From Lampris incognitus (Eukaryota > Chordata > Actinopteri > Lampriformes > Lampridae), in the NCBI RefSeq assembly GCF_029633865.1, contig NC_079213.1, positions 86,577,793 through 86,641,792 on the forward strand: DNA of 64,000 nt. The letters run 5' to 3'. A program made the position numbers and the translations under genes. Every line of letters starts with the position of its first letter. Positions within the stretch are counted from its first letter, which is position 1. Shown here piece by piece: positions 44,487 through 53,768 of the stretch. The notes under the pieces were generated by a model. It ran no database searches and was not told where the DNA came from. It was given only the letters and a program-made list of their open reading frames with translations.

Positions 44487-45275
44487 ATGGCATCGCATCT
44501 ACCGACGATGAATTGGTCCGACCCGGACCTGGGTGAGGCAATTTCACTGTATAAACAGAAAATGACTCTGTATTTAGAAGATGAAGAAATAAATGGCGCA
44601 GCTAAACAAGCTAGGAAAATATGTCGTGGAATCGGAGATGAAGGATTAAAAAGACTGAACGCCAGTGGTCTCACTGATGATGAAAAGAAAAAGCCTGCCA
44701 AACTATGGGACTTCTTTGAAAAACAGCTAAAGTTGAACGTAAATTTCAGAATCCATAGACTGCAACTGATGCAACACAGACAGAAACCAGATGAGAATAT
44801 TGATGATTTTGTGACCAGAGCCAGAACACTAGCACAGAAATGTCAGTTTTCAGACGAAGAGCTTAACGAGCGTATGATCTAGCTTATTATTGCGAGCACT
44901 CCCCATGATGCCCTGAAGAATGATCTATACAGCAAACCAAAAGGATATTCCTTAGCAGAGGTTCTGGACGAGGGACGAAAATATGAAGCCCTGACAGCAG
45001 GCAATGAACAGTTAGACAAACTTAGCCTGTCACACAATGAGAGAATCCACGCTGTGGACAGGGACCGCATATGTCGTAACTGTGGGAGAAGCCACAAACC
45101 ACGTCGTTGTCCTGCATATGATGATGAATGCAATGCGTGTGGTGCAAAAGGTCACTGGGAGCGGTGCTGCAGGAAGGCCAAACGAGAGCACCAGAACACT
45201 CCAGCCAGAGCAGGAGCGGGGGAAGTAAGTCCCACACACCACAAGACAAACAGCACAAGCACAAAACCTATATAA
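44487..45275 (+). pseudogene. Gypsy gag with one premature stop
   Basis: Starts MASHLPTMNWSDPDLGEAIS and continues through WDFFEKQLKLNVNFRIHRLQ to a TAG at 44880. The same frame resumes (LIIASTPHDALKNDLYSK) and ends in two zinc knuckles, CRNCGRSHKPRRC and CNACGAKGHWERC, which bind the genomic RNA. Apart from this single stop it is intact. Pol overlaps its end in another frame from 45128. Confidence 0.88.
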
Positions 45276-47398
45276 ACAAAAAGCAACAGAGCAGGACTCG
45301 CATACATGCTGTAGAGAGTAGCAGTGAAACAGACAGTGAGAACGAAAGTACTTACCAGAAACAGTTCCACTCCATAACTATCAGTGAAAAGTGCATGCAT
45401 AGCATAGACAGCAAGCCGGCCAGAGAGGAGGCGTACACAGTCCTGAAGGTGACACCACCTGACCTACCTGGTCGTGGATACACACTACGTCTGAAGATAG
45501 ACACAGGTGCATCAGGCAACACACTCCCATTGCGTACCTTCAAGCAGATGTACGGTGAAAATGCATGCACCCAGAAACGACTGAAAAAAACCAACAGGAG
45601 GCTATCTGCATACAGTGGTCACGCCATCCCCTGCCTAGGCACCATTGACATTCCATGTCAGTACAAAGAATCCAAATGGATCAATGCAAAGTTCTATGTT
45701 GTAGACGTACCAGGGCCAGCCATAGTTGGGCTGCCAACATGTGAACTGTTAAACCTAGTGACTGTCAATGTAGATGCAGTGACCGAGAAAGGACATGCAA
45801 ACCAGAAAAAAGTCAACACAAGACAGACAAAACCCAAAATGACCATATCTAACAGTGCAGACCTAAAGAGAGCATACCCAGACCAGTTTGACAAAATTGG
45901 CAACTTCAGTGGAAAGGCCAAGCTCTTCCTGAAAAAGGATGCTGAACCATTCATAGACCCACCACGTAAGTGCAGCATTCACATCAAAGACAAACTGAAA
46001 GATGAACTGAATAACCTAGTCGAACAAGATGTGTTAAGAAAAGTAGAACAGCACACAGACTGGTGCTCGAGTCTGGCATACAGCACAAAGAAAGACGGTT
46101 CCCTTCGCATATGCTTAGATCCCCAAAAGCTTAATGCCAGCCTTAGGAGATGCCCACACAAGATTCCTACTGTGGAGGAACTGAACCCGAAGTTTGCAAA
46201 TGCAAAAATATTCAGCAAACTTGACGCAAAAGCTGGATATTGGTCAATACACCTAGAGGAAGAGTCACAACTGCTAACCACATTCCGAACTCCATTTGGT
46301 AGATACTGCTGGAAACGTTTGTCATTTGGTCTCAGTGTCTCTCAAGATCTCTTCCAGGCAAAGATGGACCAAATCCTGGAGGGGCTCGACAGTGTCGTCA
46401 GCATAGCCGATGATATCGCAGTCTACGGAGCAAGCGAAGAGGAGCATGACAGGAACCTGACCAACCTGATGGAGAGAGCAGCCAAGACAGGTATTGTGTT
46501 CAACAGTGACAAGTGCACAATCAAACAGACAAGCATCTCATTCTTTGGCAACCTGTACACAGACAAAGGTATCAAACCTGACCCAGCCAAAATCAGGGAC
46601 ATCCAGAAAATGCTGACACCCCAGAACAAAGATGAACTGAGCAGATTCTTGGGGATGCTGACCTACCTGTCACCCTACATCCCAAAGTTCGCAGACAAAG
46701 CACACACACTGAGGGTGCTGCTGAAAAGTGACGTGCCTTGGACATGGGACACTGACCACCAAAAGAGCTTTGAGGACCTGAAATCAGTTATCAACGAACA
46801 TGACTGCCTGAAGTATTATGATCCAAGCACACCTCTGACACTTGAGGTCGATGCATCACAGAAAGGACTGGGCGTGGCATTAGTGCAGAACAAAAGACCC
46901 ATAGCTTTTGGTTCAAAGACACTGGACGACTGCCAATCCAGGTACAGCAACATAGAGCGAGAAATGCTGGCCATAGTCTATGGAATGCAGCGATACCATA
47001 CCTACCTGTATGGGAAGTCATTCATCGTAGTTACAGACCACAAACCCCTCGTTACCATATGCACAAAGCCACTGCATGCCGCCCCGCCACGGCTTCAGCG
47101 AATGCTGATAAAAACACAAGGATACAACTACGAGGTCACGTATCGACCAGGAAACCAGATGGTCCTGGCAGACACACTCAGCCGACTACCCAACCCTGAG
47201 AACAACAGCAACATCGAGCTGGATGAGCGCATTGACGGAATAGAGGCAGAAGTCGAGGATCCAGAGATGCTCACTGTTGCAACGATGACATCGAAAGAGT
47301 CTGCAGGTCATGTAGCGTATGCGTGGAACATCAGGATGCAAATCCAAAGCAACCTCTCAACCCACACAACACACCGTCAAAACCATGGCAATCCCTAG
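45128..47398 (+). CDS. Gypsy pol: protease, reverse transcriptase, RNase H (756 codons)
   Basis: An uninterrupted frame. Protease at about residues 125-215 with LKIDTGASGNTLP; reverse transcriptase at about 270-450 with LDPQKLNASL, FSKLDAKAGYWSIHL and the catalytic SIADDIAVYG near 46407; RNase H at about 560-680 with LEVDASQKGLGVALV, SNIEREMLAIVYGMQRY and TDHKPLV. It leaves the family frame after about 47260, where the integrase zinc region should start. The likely expression route is a frameshift from gag in the overlap at 45128-45275. Whether it is translated is unknown. Confidence 0.85.
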   Translation: MQCVWCKRSLGAVLQEGQTRAPEHSSQSRSGGSKSHTPQDKQHKHKTYINKKQQSRTRIHAVESSSETDSENESTYQKQFHSITISEKCMHSIDSKPAREEAYTVLKVTPPDLPGRGYTLRLKIDTGASGNTLPLRTFKQMYGENACTQKRLKKTNRRLSAYSGHAIPCLGTIDIPCQYKESKWINAKFYVVDVPGPAIVGLPTCELLNLVTVNVDAVTEKGHANQKKVNTRQTKPKMTISNSADLKRAYPDQFDKIGNFSGKAKLFLKKDAEPFIDPPRKCSIHIKDKLKDELNNLVEQDVLRKVEQHTDWCSSLAYSTKKDGSLRICLDPQKLNASLRRCPHKIPTVEELNPKFANAKIFSKLDAKAGYWSIHLEEESQLLTTFRTPFGRYCWKRLSFGLSVSQDLFQAKMDQILEGLDSVVSIADDIAVYGASEEEHDRNLTNLMERAAKTGIVFNSDKCTIKQTSISFFGNLYTDKGIKPDPAKIRDIQKMLTPQNKDELSRFLGMLTYLSPYIPKFADKAHTLRVLLKSDVPWTWDTDHQKSFEDLKSVINEHDCLKYYDPSTPLTLEVDASQKGLGVALVQNKRPIAFGSKTLDDCQSRYSNIEREMLAIVYGMQRYHTYLYGKSFIVVTDHKPLVTICTKPLHAAPPRLQRMLIKTQGYNYEVTYRPGNQMVLADTLSRLPNPENNSNIELDERIDGIEAEVEDPEMLTVATMTSKESAGHVAYAWNIRMQIQSNLSTHTTHRQNHGNP

Positions 47399-48249
47399 CT
47401 TCTAATCTATTCGAGATCGATGGACATCAGTATTTACTGATTGTGGACAGATATTCTAAGTTCCCTCTAGTGGATGAAATGCCCATGCCTGTGTCCAGCC
47501 AGGCAGTTGCACAAAAAATGGAAATGTACATGTCTCTTTTTGGAAGGCCTGACGAGATACTTACAGATAATGGACCCCAGTACACAGGGCACGCGTTCCA
47601 GAAATTCACGGCTGACTGGGGAAGCTCACCCCACTATCCAAAAAGCAATGGATTCATTGAGAGGCATGTGCGACACATCAAATCCATTGTGAAGAAAACC
47701 ATGAGACAAGGAGGTAACATACAAGTGGCCTTACTACAGGTTAGAGCAACACCCATCAACAGTAAACTACCATCACCAGCAGAACTGATCTTCGGAAGGC
47801 CGGTCACCACCCTGCTGCCGAGTCGAGGGGACCCAGGCAAGGAGGAAAACCGACTCCACCTGGAGCAGAGAACAGCAAACATCAAGGAACATCATGACCG
47901 CAGCAGCGGCAGAGAACTACCTCCACTCGGTCCCGGACAGCACTTATCTGTCCTAAACAAGGAAAAAGGGACTTGGTATCCAGCCACCGTCGTAAAAAAG
48001 TGCGATGAGCCAAGGAGCTACATTGTGCAAACATCAAATGGGAACAAACTCAGACGTGGCAGGAGCCACCTGCGGGAAATTCACCACCCCCATGCACTGA
48101 GGAGCTCAAGAACCCGCTTCACAGAACCTCAACGGGACACTCATGCAGCTGGAACTTCTTCCAGCCAAACCTGTGAAACACACAAGACAGTACGCACAAG
48201 ATATGGAAGAGCTGTTTCCAAACCAGCTCACTACAAGGACTATGAGTAG
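47323..48249 (+). pseudogene. Gypsy integrase lacking most of its zinc domain
   Basis: The frame opens with EHQDANPKQPLNPHNTPSKP, then the catalytic core: LLIVDRYSKFPLVDEM (D), ILTDNGPQYTGHAF (D) and SNGFIERHVRHIK (E). All three acidic residues are present. The C-terminal part ends HYKDYE. A CSVC pair is readable just upstream (about 47303-47314), but the H-H half of the zinc region is missing, so a deletion plus a shift of frame separates it from RNase H. This likely disables integration. Confidence 0.85.
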
Positions 48250-48603
48250 AGACAATCACACACAAAAGGAGGGCTCTGAATATGTTTATTGTTTTTTGAG
48301 ATGGACAATTCTGAGTGTGTTGTCTAAAAAAAAAAAAAAAAAAAGAGAAGGCAACCTCTGTGTAATGAAAAAATTAAAAACTAAACAGGGGGGATGTAGT
48401 GATATATGCCATGTATATCCACTGGAACTACACTAGGTGTCATGTACTACCCGGACTGTTATTATGGTTACACCACTACCATGTATGGTTATTACATCTG
48501 CCTACTGAGCCACGATTAAACCTGAGTTCTATAACCCGGTGTGGTCATTGATCCTCGACCAATACTACCCCAAGTATTACTTCACACATCAGTCACAAAA
48601 CAT

Positions 48604-49305
48604 TTACATCCCAAACATATATCTTACAAGTTTTTCAATCTTGAACTTTGTTACAGGCTTGGTCATGACATCTGCAACCATATCTGCTGTTGGACAATAT
48701 TCGATAGTTATTTTCCCATCAGTAAGTGCAGATCGTATGAAATGATATCTAATGTTGACATGTTTGCATCTCTGACGACACACTGGGTTCTTTGACAAAG
48801 CGATTGCACCTTGGTTGTCCTCAAATAATTTCACTGGTGTATGTTGGCTCTCACTATCCATCCCATTCAATAACTGTACAAGATACAAACTTTCTTGTGT
48901 TGTTGCAGCAAGCGCCATGTACTCTGCTTCACATGTAGACAAGTCTACTGTTGCCTGCTTCTTATTTTTCCATGACATAACAGGCCCATTTTTAGTTAGA
49001 CTAAAGCCGTACCCTGTTGTGCTTCGTCTGTCATTTTGATCTGCTGCCCAATCAGCATCACTATATCCTTCAAGTTTGAGTTTTTCATCACTTTTCTTGT
49101 AACACAACTCCTGGTTGATTGTGCCCTTTAAGTATCTTAACACATGTTTGGCTGTTACCCAGTGTTGTTCTTTTGGCTCTGATAGGTATTGTGACAGCTT
49201 GCTTATAACCCAACTTAGAACAGGTCTTGTACATGTCATTGCATATTTCAAACTGCCTACTATTTCACGATATCCTGTTGGATCTACAAGTTCACCTTCA
49301 TTATC
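48604..49305 (-). pseudogene. Copia pol C-terminus (reverse transcriptase end and RNase H)
   Basis: From 49305: DPTGYREIVGSLKYAMTCTR, HWVTAKHVLRYLKGT, GYSDADWAADQNDRRSTTGY, CEAEYMALAATTQESLYLVQ, PVKLFEDNQGAIALSKNP, HVNIRYHFIRSAL, ending RYMFGM and a stop. These are the diagnostic motifs of copia RNase H, where D, E and D catalytic residues are all kept. The frame is open for over 210 codons, so decay is slight; the element is dead because the upstream part is lost. Confidence 0.9.
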
Positions 49306-49640
49306 ATTTTTTTCCTTTTTTATTTCTGATTTTTCCCGTTTTCTCCCAATTTAGTGGCCAATCGATCCCTATTTTAGTTCAAACACCGACCCTCGTACTG
49401 CATGCGTTCGCCAACTGCATCTCTCCGGCCGGCAGTCTCGAAGGAAGGGGACGCCTCGCCACTTTCGTGACAGGCGACTCGGTACCGCGTGATTTTTTTC
49501 GTACCCGTTTTCAGCAAGAACGCGCCTCCGTCACGCCTGGATTCCGGGAAGACCCGCCCCTACTTTATCTTTGATTGACTAACCCTATCCCTAACCTTAA
49601 CCAACCTAATCAACGGAGGCAACGAGTACTAGCCAATCAG
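49306..49640. repeat. Unclassified repeat sharing segments with the 20.2 kb foldback element
   Basis: CTAACCTTAACC and CAACGGAGGCAACGAGTACT at 49592-49630 match 20245-20284. The left part has CCGTTTTCTCCCAATTTAG. It replaces the expected upstream copia pol sequence. Confidence 0.5.
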
Positions 49641-50238
49641 AGGCATTTCATCGTTGTTAGCATAGTTACAGTCTTTAACGAGTAACTTTAGCTCTGTTAC
49701 AAAATTCTGAAAAGACTCTACCACGTTCTGCATCTTTTCATGAAACTTGTACCTAGCAAAAATCGGGTTAGCTTTAGGAATCACGTATTCCTCGTATCTA
49801 TCATAATACGTTTTCAGTAACTTAACTTAATCAGCTGTCAGTGTCCATGTGTTGAAGACGTCGCGTCCTTTTTCTCCCACCCATAGTAGAAGATAACTGC
49901 ACGTTGCTTCTTCGTTTTGCAAATGTAGTGGGCCTAAGAATATTAGCTCAACATGCTGTCGAAACTTTCTCCATGCGTCCGGCAGGTTCGTCGAATCCCA
50001 GTCCATCCTAGGGCTCGGAACGCCGCGGGAATCCATCTTATCTCTGTTTGACGTGAGTTCGATCAACTACTCTGACATCATGTCGTATTCGTCGATACCG
50101 TATAATGAATGGGGCAGTTTACTCAAATTGATTGTCTTTAATGAACTCCATCGGGGCATCCCCATGACGTCTCCGACCTCCAGTACTTCCGTACGTCCTA
50201 TGTCATATCCTGTCGTGATAGGTTACAGGAATACTACA
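49641..50238 (-). mobile_element. Gypsy 5' LTR and gag fragment
   Basis: On the minus strand an LTR-like segment runs from 50238 (TGTAGTATTCC) to 50091 (GAATACGACA), followed by a TGATGTCAGAG primer-site-like sequence. Gag starts near 50036: MDWDSTNLPDAWRKFRQHVE, CSYLLLWVGEKGRDVFNTW, stop at 49827, then YEEYVIPKANPIFARYKFHE and VTELKLLVKDC. This is the capsid region of a gypsy family different from the 44150 element. Pol and the 3' LTR are missing. Confidence 0.75.
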
Positions 50239-50247
50239 CGCAGCTGA

Positions 50248-50406
50248 TTTGCGTTTGTGCGAATGGTTTAATGGCCCACATCAAAAAGGTAAACCCTAAT
50301 GTTACATGGCACTGCATGATTCACCGCGAAGCATAAGCTAGCAAGAGAATGAGTCCAGAGTTAAACGATGTTTTGAATGATGCCGTAAAAGTGATCAACT
50401 TCATAT
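50248..50406 (+). pseudogene. Middle fragment of the ZBED5-like hAT transposase
   Basis: Reads ICVCANGLMAHIKKVNPNVT then WHCMIHREA, stop, ASKRMSPELNDVLNDAVKVI and NFI. This fits the segment after the second catalytic Asp region in ZBED5-like transposases. The frame is taken up again as SRPLNHRLFQSL at 50842 once the small LTR element is removed. Confidence 0.85.
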
Positions 50407-50837
50407 TGTAACGTGCATGGATAAGAAGACACGCTGGCCGCTGGTTGGCGGGTCCGACCCTTTAGTCGAGCGGTTAGCGATGTCTCCTGCGGTGCGGGCG
50501 ATACGGGTTCGCTTCCCGGCCGCGGCAGTTCCTGTGGTTGCGTTGTCCCCCGAATTCGCTACATTGGTGTCAGAAGTGGGATGGAGCGACCGTAAGGCCA
50601 TCGGAAGCGCATGCGCTCTGAAGCGTGAAGGAGCTGATATGCTTAAGCGCGGGGATACGCTTCCCGAAGGAGGGGGGTAGTGTAATGTGCATGGATAAGA
50701 AGACACGCTGGCCGCTGGCTGGCGGGTCTGACCCTTTAGTCGAGCGGTTAGCGATGTCTCCTGCGGTGCGGGCGATACGGGTTCGCTTCCTGGCCGCGTC
50801 AGTTCCTGTGGTTGCGTTGTCCCCCGAATTCTCTACA
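50407..50837 (+). mobile_element. Miniature LTR element (TRIM-like) with tRNA-like LTRs
   Basis: Two 157-bp direct repeats, 50407-50563 and 50681-50837, start TGTAA and end CTACA and differ at six positions. Between them are 117 bp that begin with a primer-binding site TGGTGTCAGAAGTGGGA (50565-50581), the complement of the 3' end of tRNA-Leu(CAG) including CCA, and end with a purine tract GGAGGGGGG next to the second LTR. The flanks carry ATAT on both sides (50403-50406, 50838-50841), and removing the element joins the hAT coding sequence exactly. There is no room for gag or pol, so it must use proteins of another element. Confidence 0.85.
50463..50516 (+). promoter_or_regulatory. tRNA-like A and B boxes inside the LTR
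   Basis: TAGTCGAGCGG at 50463-50473 fits the A-box consensus TRGYNNARNNG at every position, and GGTTCGCTTCC at 50506-50516 fits the B box at 10 of 11. Spacing is that of a tRNA gene. The same pair occurs in the second LTR at 50737-50747 and 50780-50790. The rest of the segment does not fold into an obvious full tRNA, so it is called a promoter-like relic and not a tRNA gene. Confidence 0.65.
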
Positions 50838-50841
50838 ATAT

Positions 50842-51705
50842 AGTCCAGGCCTTTGAATCACAGACTATTTCAGTCACTTTGTCAAGACGGTGGGTCAGAA
50901 CATGAACAGCTACTGCTTCACACCGATGTCCGGTGGTTATCCCGTGGTAAGACGTTACAGCGGCTGTTCGAGCTACGCGATGAAGTGAGGGTATTTCTGT
51001 CGGAGCATACGCACCCCCTTGAGGCTATGTTCGGCGACGCTGACTGGGTAGCTCGGCTGGGATACCTCCGATATTTTCAGCAAACTCAACCAGCTGAATC
51101 TCTGTATTCAAGGTAAAGACACACATGTTCTTAGCTTGTATGACAAAGTATGTGGATTCATGGAGAAGATCAAGCTCTGGCAGAGCAAATGTGAAGATGG
51201 GGATACAAGTTGTTTCCTGCAGCTGGACAAGTACATTCCCACTGGTGAATGTGACAGAGCTACAATTGTGAAAATAGTACACACACATTTATCCAAGCTC
51301 AAGAATGAGTTCAACGCCTACTTCCCTGATATTGTCAACAAGTCTTCCAAACTGGAGTGGGTGCATAATCCATTTGTGACGGACGTTACCAGCAGCATTC
51401 CCGACAGACTGCAAGAAAACCTCATAGATGTGTCCTCAGATAGGAGCCTGAAGATGAGGTACTCAGGCACACTACTGATACAGTTCTGGTGTGTTGTGGA
51501 GAAGGAGTATCCTGAATTGGGGAAACATGCCCTGAATTAACTGTTGCCCCTTGGATCCACATACCTGTGTGAGGCGACATTCTCCACCATGACCCACACC
51601 AAAACTAAACACAGGAACAGGTCCAACTTGGAGAATAACCTGATCACAGCTGTTGCAACAATCTCCCCCAGACTCACAAAACTGATGAGTGAGAAACAGG
51701 CTTGA
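50842..51705 (+). pseudogene. C-terminal part of the ZBED5-like hAT transposase
   Basis: Starts SRPLNHRLFQSLCQDGGSEH, then LLLHTDVRWLSRGKTLQRLF, FGDADWVARLGYLRYF, shifts frame near 51110, then MYDKVCGFMEKIKLWQSKCE to KHALN and a stop at 51540, and finally LGSTYLCEATFSTMTHTKTK with HRNRSNLENNL, the dimerisation motif. Order and orientation match the N-terminal part at 31815, supporting one original element. Confidence 0.9.
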
Positions 51706-51995
51706 GTGTCCCATTGAATGTCTCATTAATTGATGAGTTTGAGCCTTACTTTTTTAAAGTCTATAAACAATGGCTATTATAAGTAATATGATTAGTTATG
51801 ATTGAATATGATTAAAGTGTCACATTAATTGGGGAGATTCAGTATTATACTGTATATGTATATATAAATTATATACATTAATGATATATCCTGGTGATCA
51901 CCACAGTAATTGCATAGTAGGGGGTACTTTAGGTTGGTTTGAAATGCTTTTGGGGTATAGTACTCAAAAAAAGGTTGGGAACCACTGACGTAGAC

Positions 51996-53590
51996 AAAGA
52001 CACTGCATCGACGGTACGGGGTGAGGCCACCGCAAATGTGAATTCGCGCCACGATCTTCCCACACTGGTACTGGGTGCGGTCGCTGCAAACATGAATTCA
52101 TGCCGCCATCTTAGATAAGAGATGGTTATGTTGGTTTAGCTATAATGGTTAGAAATGGTTATGTTTAGGTATAATGTGAGAGAGAGATAGTTAAGTTTAG
52201 GTGTGGTTAAGGTCAGGGTTCGGCTCTGGGAGGCCTGTAATTAAGCATTGTAATCCATATTGAGTATAAATTGGTGTTAACCAGAAAAAATATTGGTTCA
52301 AAACTGATAAAGTAAAGGGAATTTCAGCGAAAGAGATATGCAGAGGCTGTTTTAGTAACAAATCTGAGAATCATAATCCAGTGCAGATTTTCTTTGAGCC
52401 CAGTAAATCTGTGGTTTCACTTTCTGTTCTCTTGACAGAACACGTGTTCATGCTGTAATGTCCTGGGATATCCTGCCATCTGCTGGATGTTGATGCCAGA
52501 GGAAGTTGCTGTTACGGATGCTCAGAGACAAAAATAACTTCGAAAATGTTTATTTTTTATATTTCAGGTATACTATCACAGGTATTTTTTTAAACAGCAT
52601 AGCCACCTGGGGTGCAACAAGTTTTGACTTCATTGCAGTGTAATTTCTTGAGGTTGAATTTATGTTTTATCTAGCCTGATAATTTGATTGTACAGTGGCC
52701 AGTATCAATGAAGCGTTTGTAATTTTTTTTAACTTTATCTTTCTTCCAAACCAAGCAAAAACGAAGGGAATGTTTGCTAAAAGAATTGCACAAAACAGTT
52801 AAAATAATCGCTCTTGTTCATAGAACATGTTTTTTTGATAGCTGTAATTCACTCAAGAAAGGTTCATTGTCCTTATAAATCTTTTGATTCATACTGACAT
52901 TGGTTAAATAAAGGCATATCAGGCATATTGGTATGAAATACAAATTAATGTTTACAGGAGACCTTTACCAGTTCTGTTTAAATCCGATTCAGTATTGTTT
53001 TCGCTATTAAATGCACTTAAACTTCAACAACAGACGTTACTGTAATTGAACATGATTGTACTTCCTGATAATTTATGTGTTAAATATTTGCATTAATATA
53101 TTTTGCCTCTAAAACAGACATCATACTGGAGCAAATTCAAATCTTTTTAATCCAGATATCAATCCATGAATCAACCAACTGATCAATTAATGTGTGACTC
53201 TGTGTTTCTTCTGTTCCTTGTATTTTTTTTTCTGTAAATTGCTATATCATTTCACTCTGATCAAAGCACTCGTCCAGTGTCCTGCTGACCTGGATTGTCC
53301 TTGGCCTTGGAGGAAATTACGCAGGCTCTGTAGATGCTGATAGCGATAAAGTGCGTCAGCAAACCCATTGCAGCTGGTTATGTAGCTAGCCCAAACAGCC
53401 ATAGCCAATTACGTAAGAGAGCTGCCCAAGCCTGTAAGCTGATTCAGTGAAAGGAAGAAAAAGATGATTAAAACTGTGCCTCTAACCCGGAACTTGAACT
53501 TTTCATGTTTCTGGCAACACAGTTCATCAACACAATGTCAGTTGATTCTTAGCACACGATGGCGTTATGCATCTTTTTTTTTCTAACAGT
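51996..53590. other. No gene seen
   Basis: The first 100 bases continue the repeat found left of 31468. The rest is AT-rich without recognisable coding, RNA or mobile features. Confidence 0.5.
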
Positions 53591-53615
53591 AACACAATGA
53601 ATCCCTGAGCTAGAG

Positions 53616-53720
53616 TTAGTGAGTGAGCAAGTGAGTGAAAGAGTGAACAAGTGAGTGAGGAGTGAGTGAGTGAACAAGTGAGCGTGTGTGCAAATGAGTG
53701 AGTGAATGATTGAGTGAGAC
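53616..53720. repeat. GTGAGTGAGT-type low-complexity repeat
   Basis: Imperfect tetranucleotide (GAGT) repeats with AACAAGTGAGTG variants. Confidence 0.85.
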
Positions 53721-53768
53721 AGTCTGAGTCTATGAGTTTGTGCAGACTGCATGCACACACATGCTCAT

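Larger units (their letters stand above)
44150..48584 (+). mobile_element. Ty3/gypsy retrotransposon, nearly complete, CACAT duplication
   Basis: LTRs are 44150-44339 and 48395-48584 (190 bp each, differing at only a few sites). CACAT flanks both sides (44145-44149, 48585-48589). The primer site TGGTGGCAGCGGT follows the 5' LTR at 44340 and complements the 3' end of tRNA-Leu(UAG/AAG). A GGGGGGA tract precedes the 3' LTR. It inserted into the copia element. Confidence 0.96.
43917..49305 (-). mobile_element. Ty1/copia retrotransposon 3' part, interrupted by gypsy
   Basis: The minus-strand 3' LTR is 44122 down to 43917 (TGTTACAATATT start, AATAAA inside, ending CCCTCA), preceded by a purine tract GTGGGGG. 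The pol end lies at 49305-48604. A gypsy element at 44150-48584 separates them by inserting between pol and LTR. The 5' part of the copia element is missing. Confidence 0.85.
31469..51987 (+). mobile_element. ZBED5-like hAT transposon expanded to 20.5 kb by nested insertions
   Basis: The left end CAGTGTTTCCCAACC (31469-31483) matches the inverted right end GGTTGGGAACCACTG (51973-51987) at 14 of 15 positions. The flanking 8-mers, ACGCAGAC at 31461-31468 and ACGTAGAC at 51988-51995, differ by one base, the hallmark length for hAT elements. Transposase fragments in plus orientation and in the right order lie at 31815-32413, 50248-50402 and 50842-51705. Almost all sequence between 32.4 and 50.2 kb is younger inserted material. 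Confidence 0.88.

Noticed and set aside
50440-50530. Functional tRNA gene
   Set aside because: A and B boxes fit, but acceptor and anticodon stems do not pair convincingly and the segment occurs as a precise direct repeat with LTR features.
50407-50837. Tandem SINE pair
   Set aside because: A tRNA-Leu primer site, purine tract, equal repeat lengths and a short flanking duplication fit an LTR element better.
52260-53590. Possible exons in the AT-rich gap
   Set aside because: No splice pairs with an open frame of reasonable length were found.
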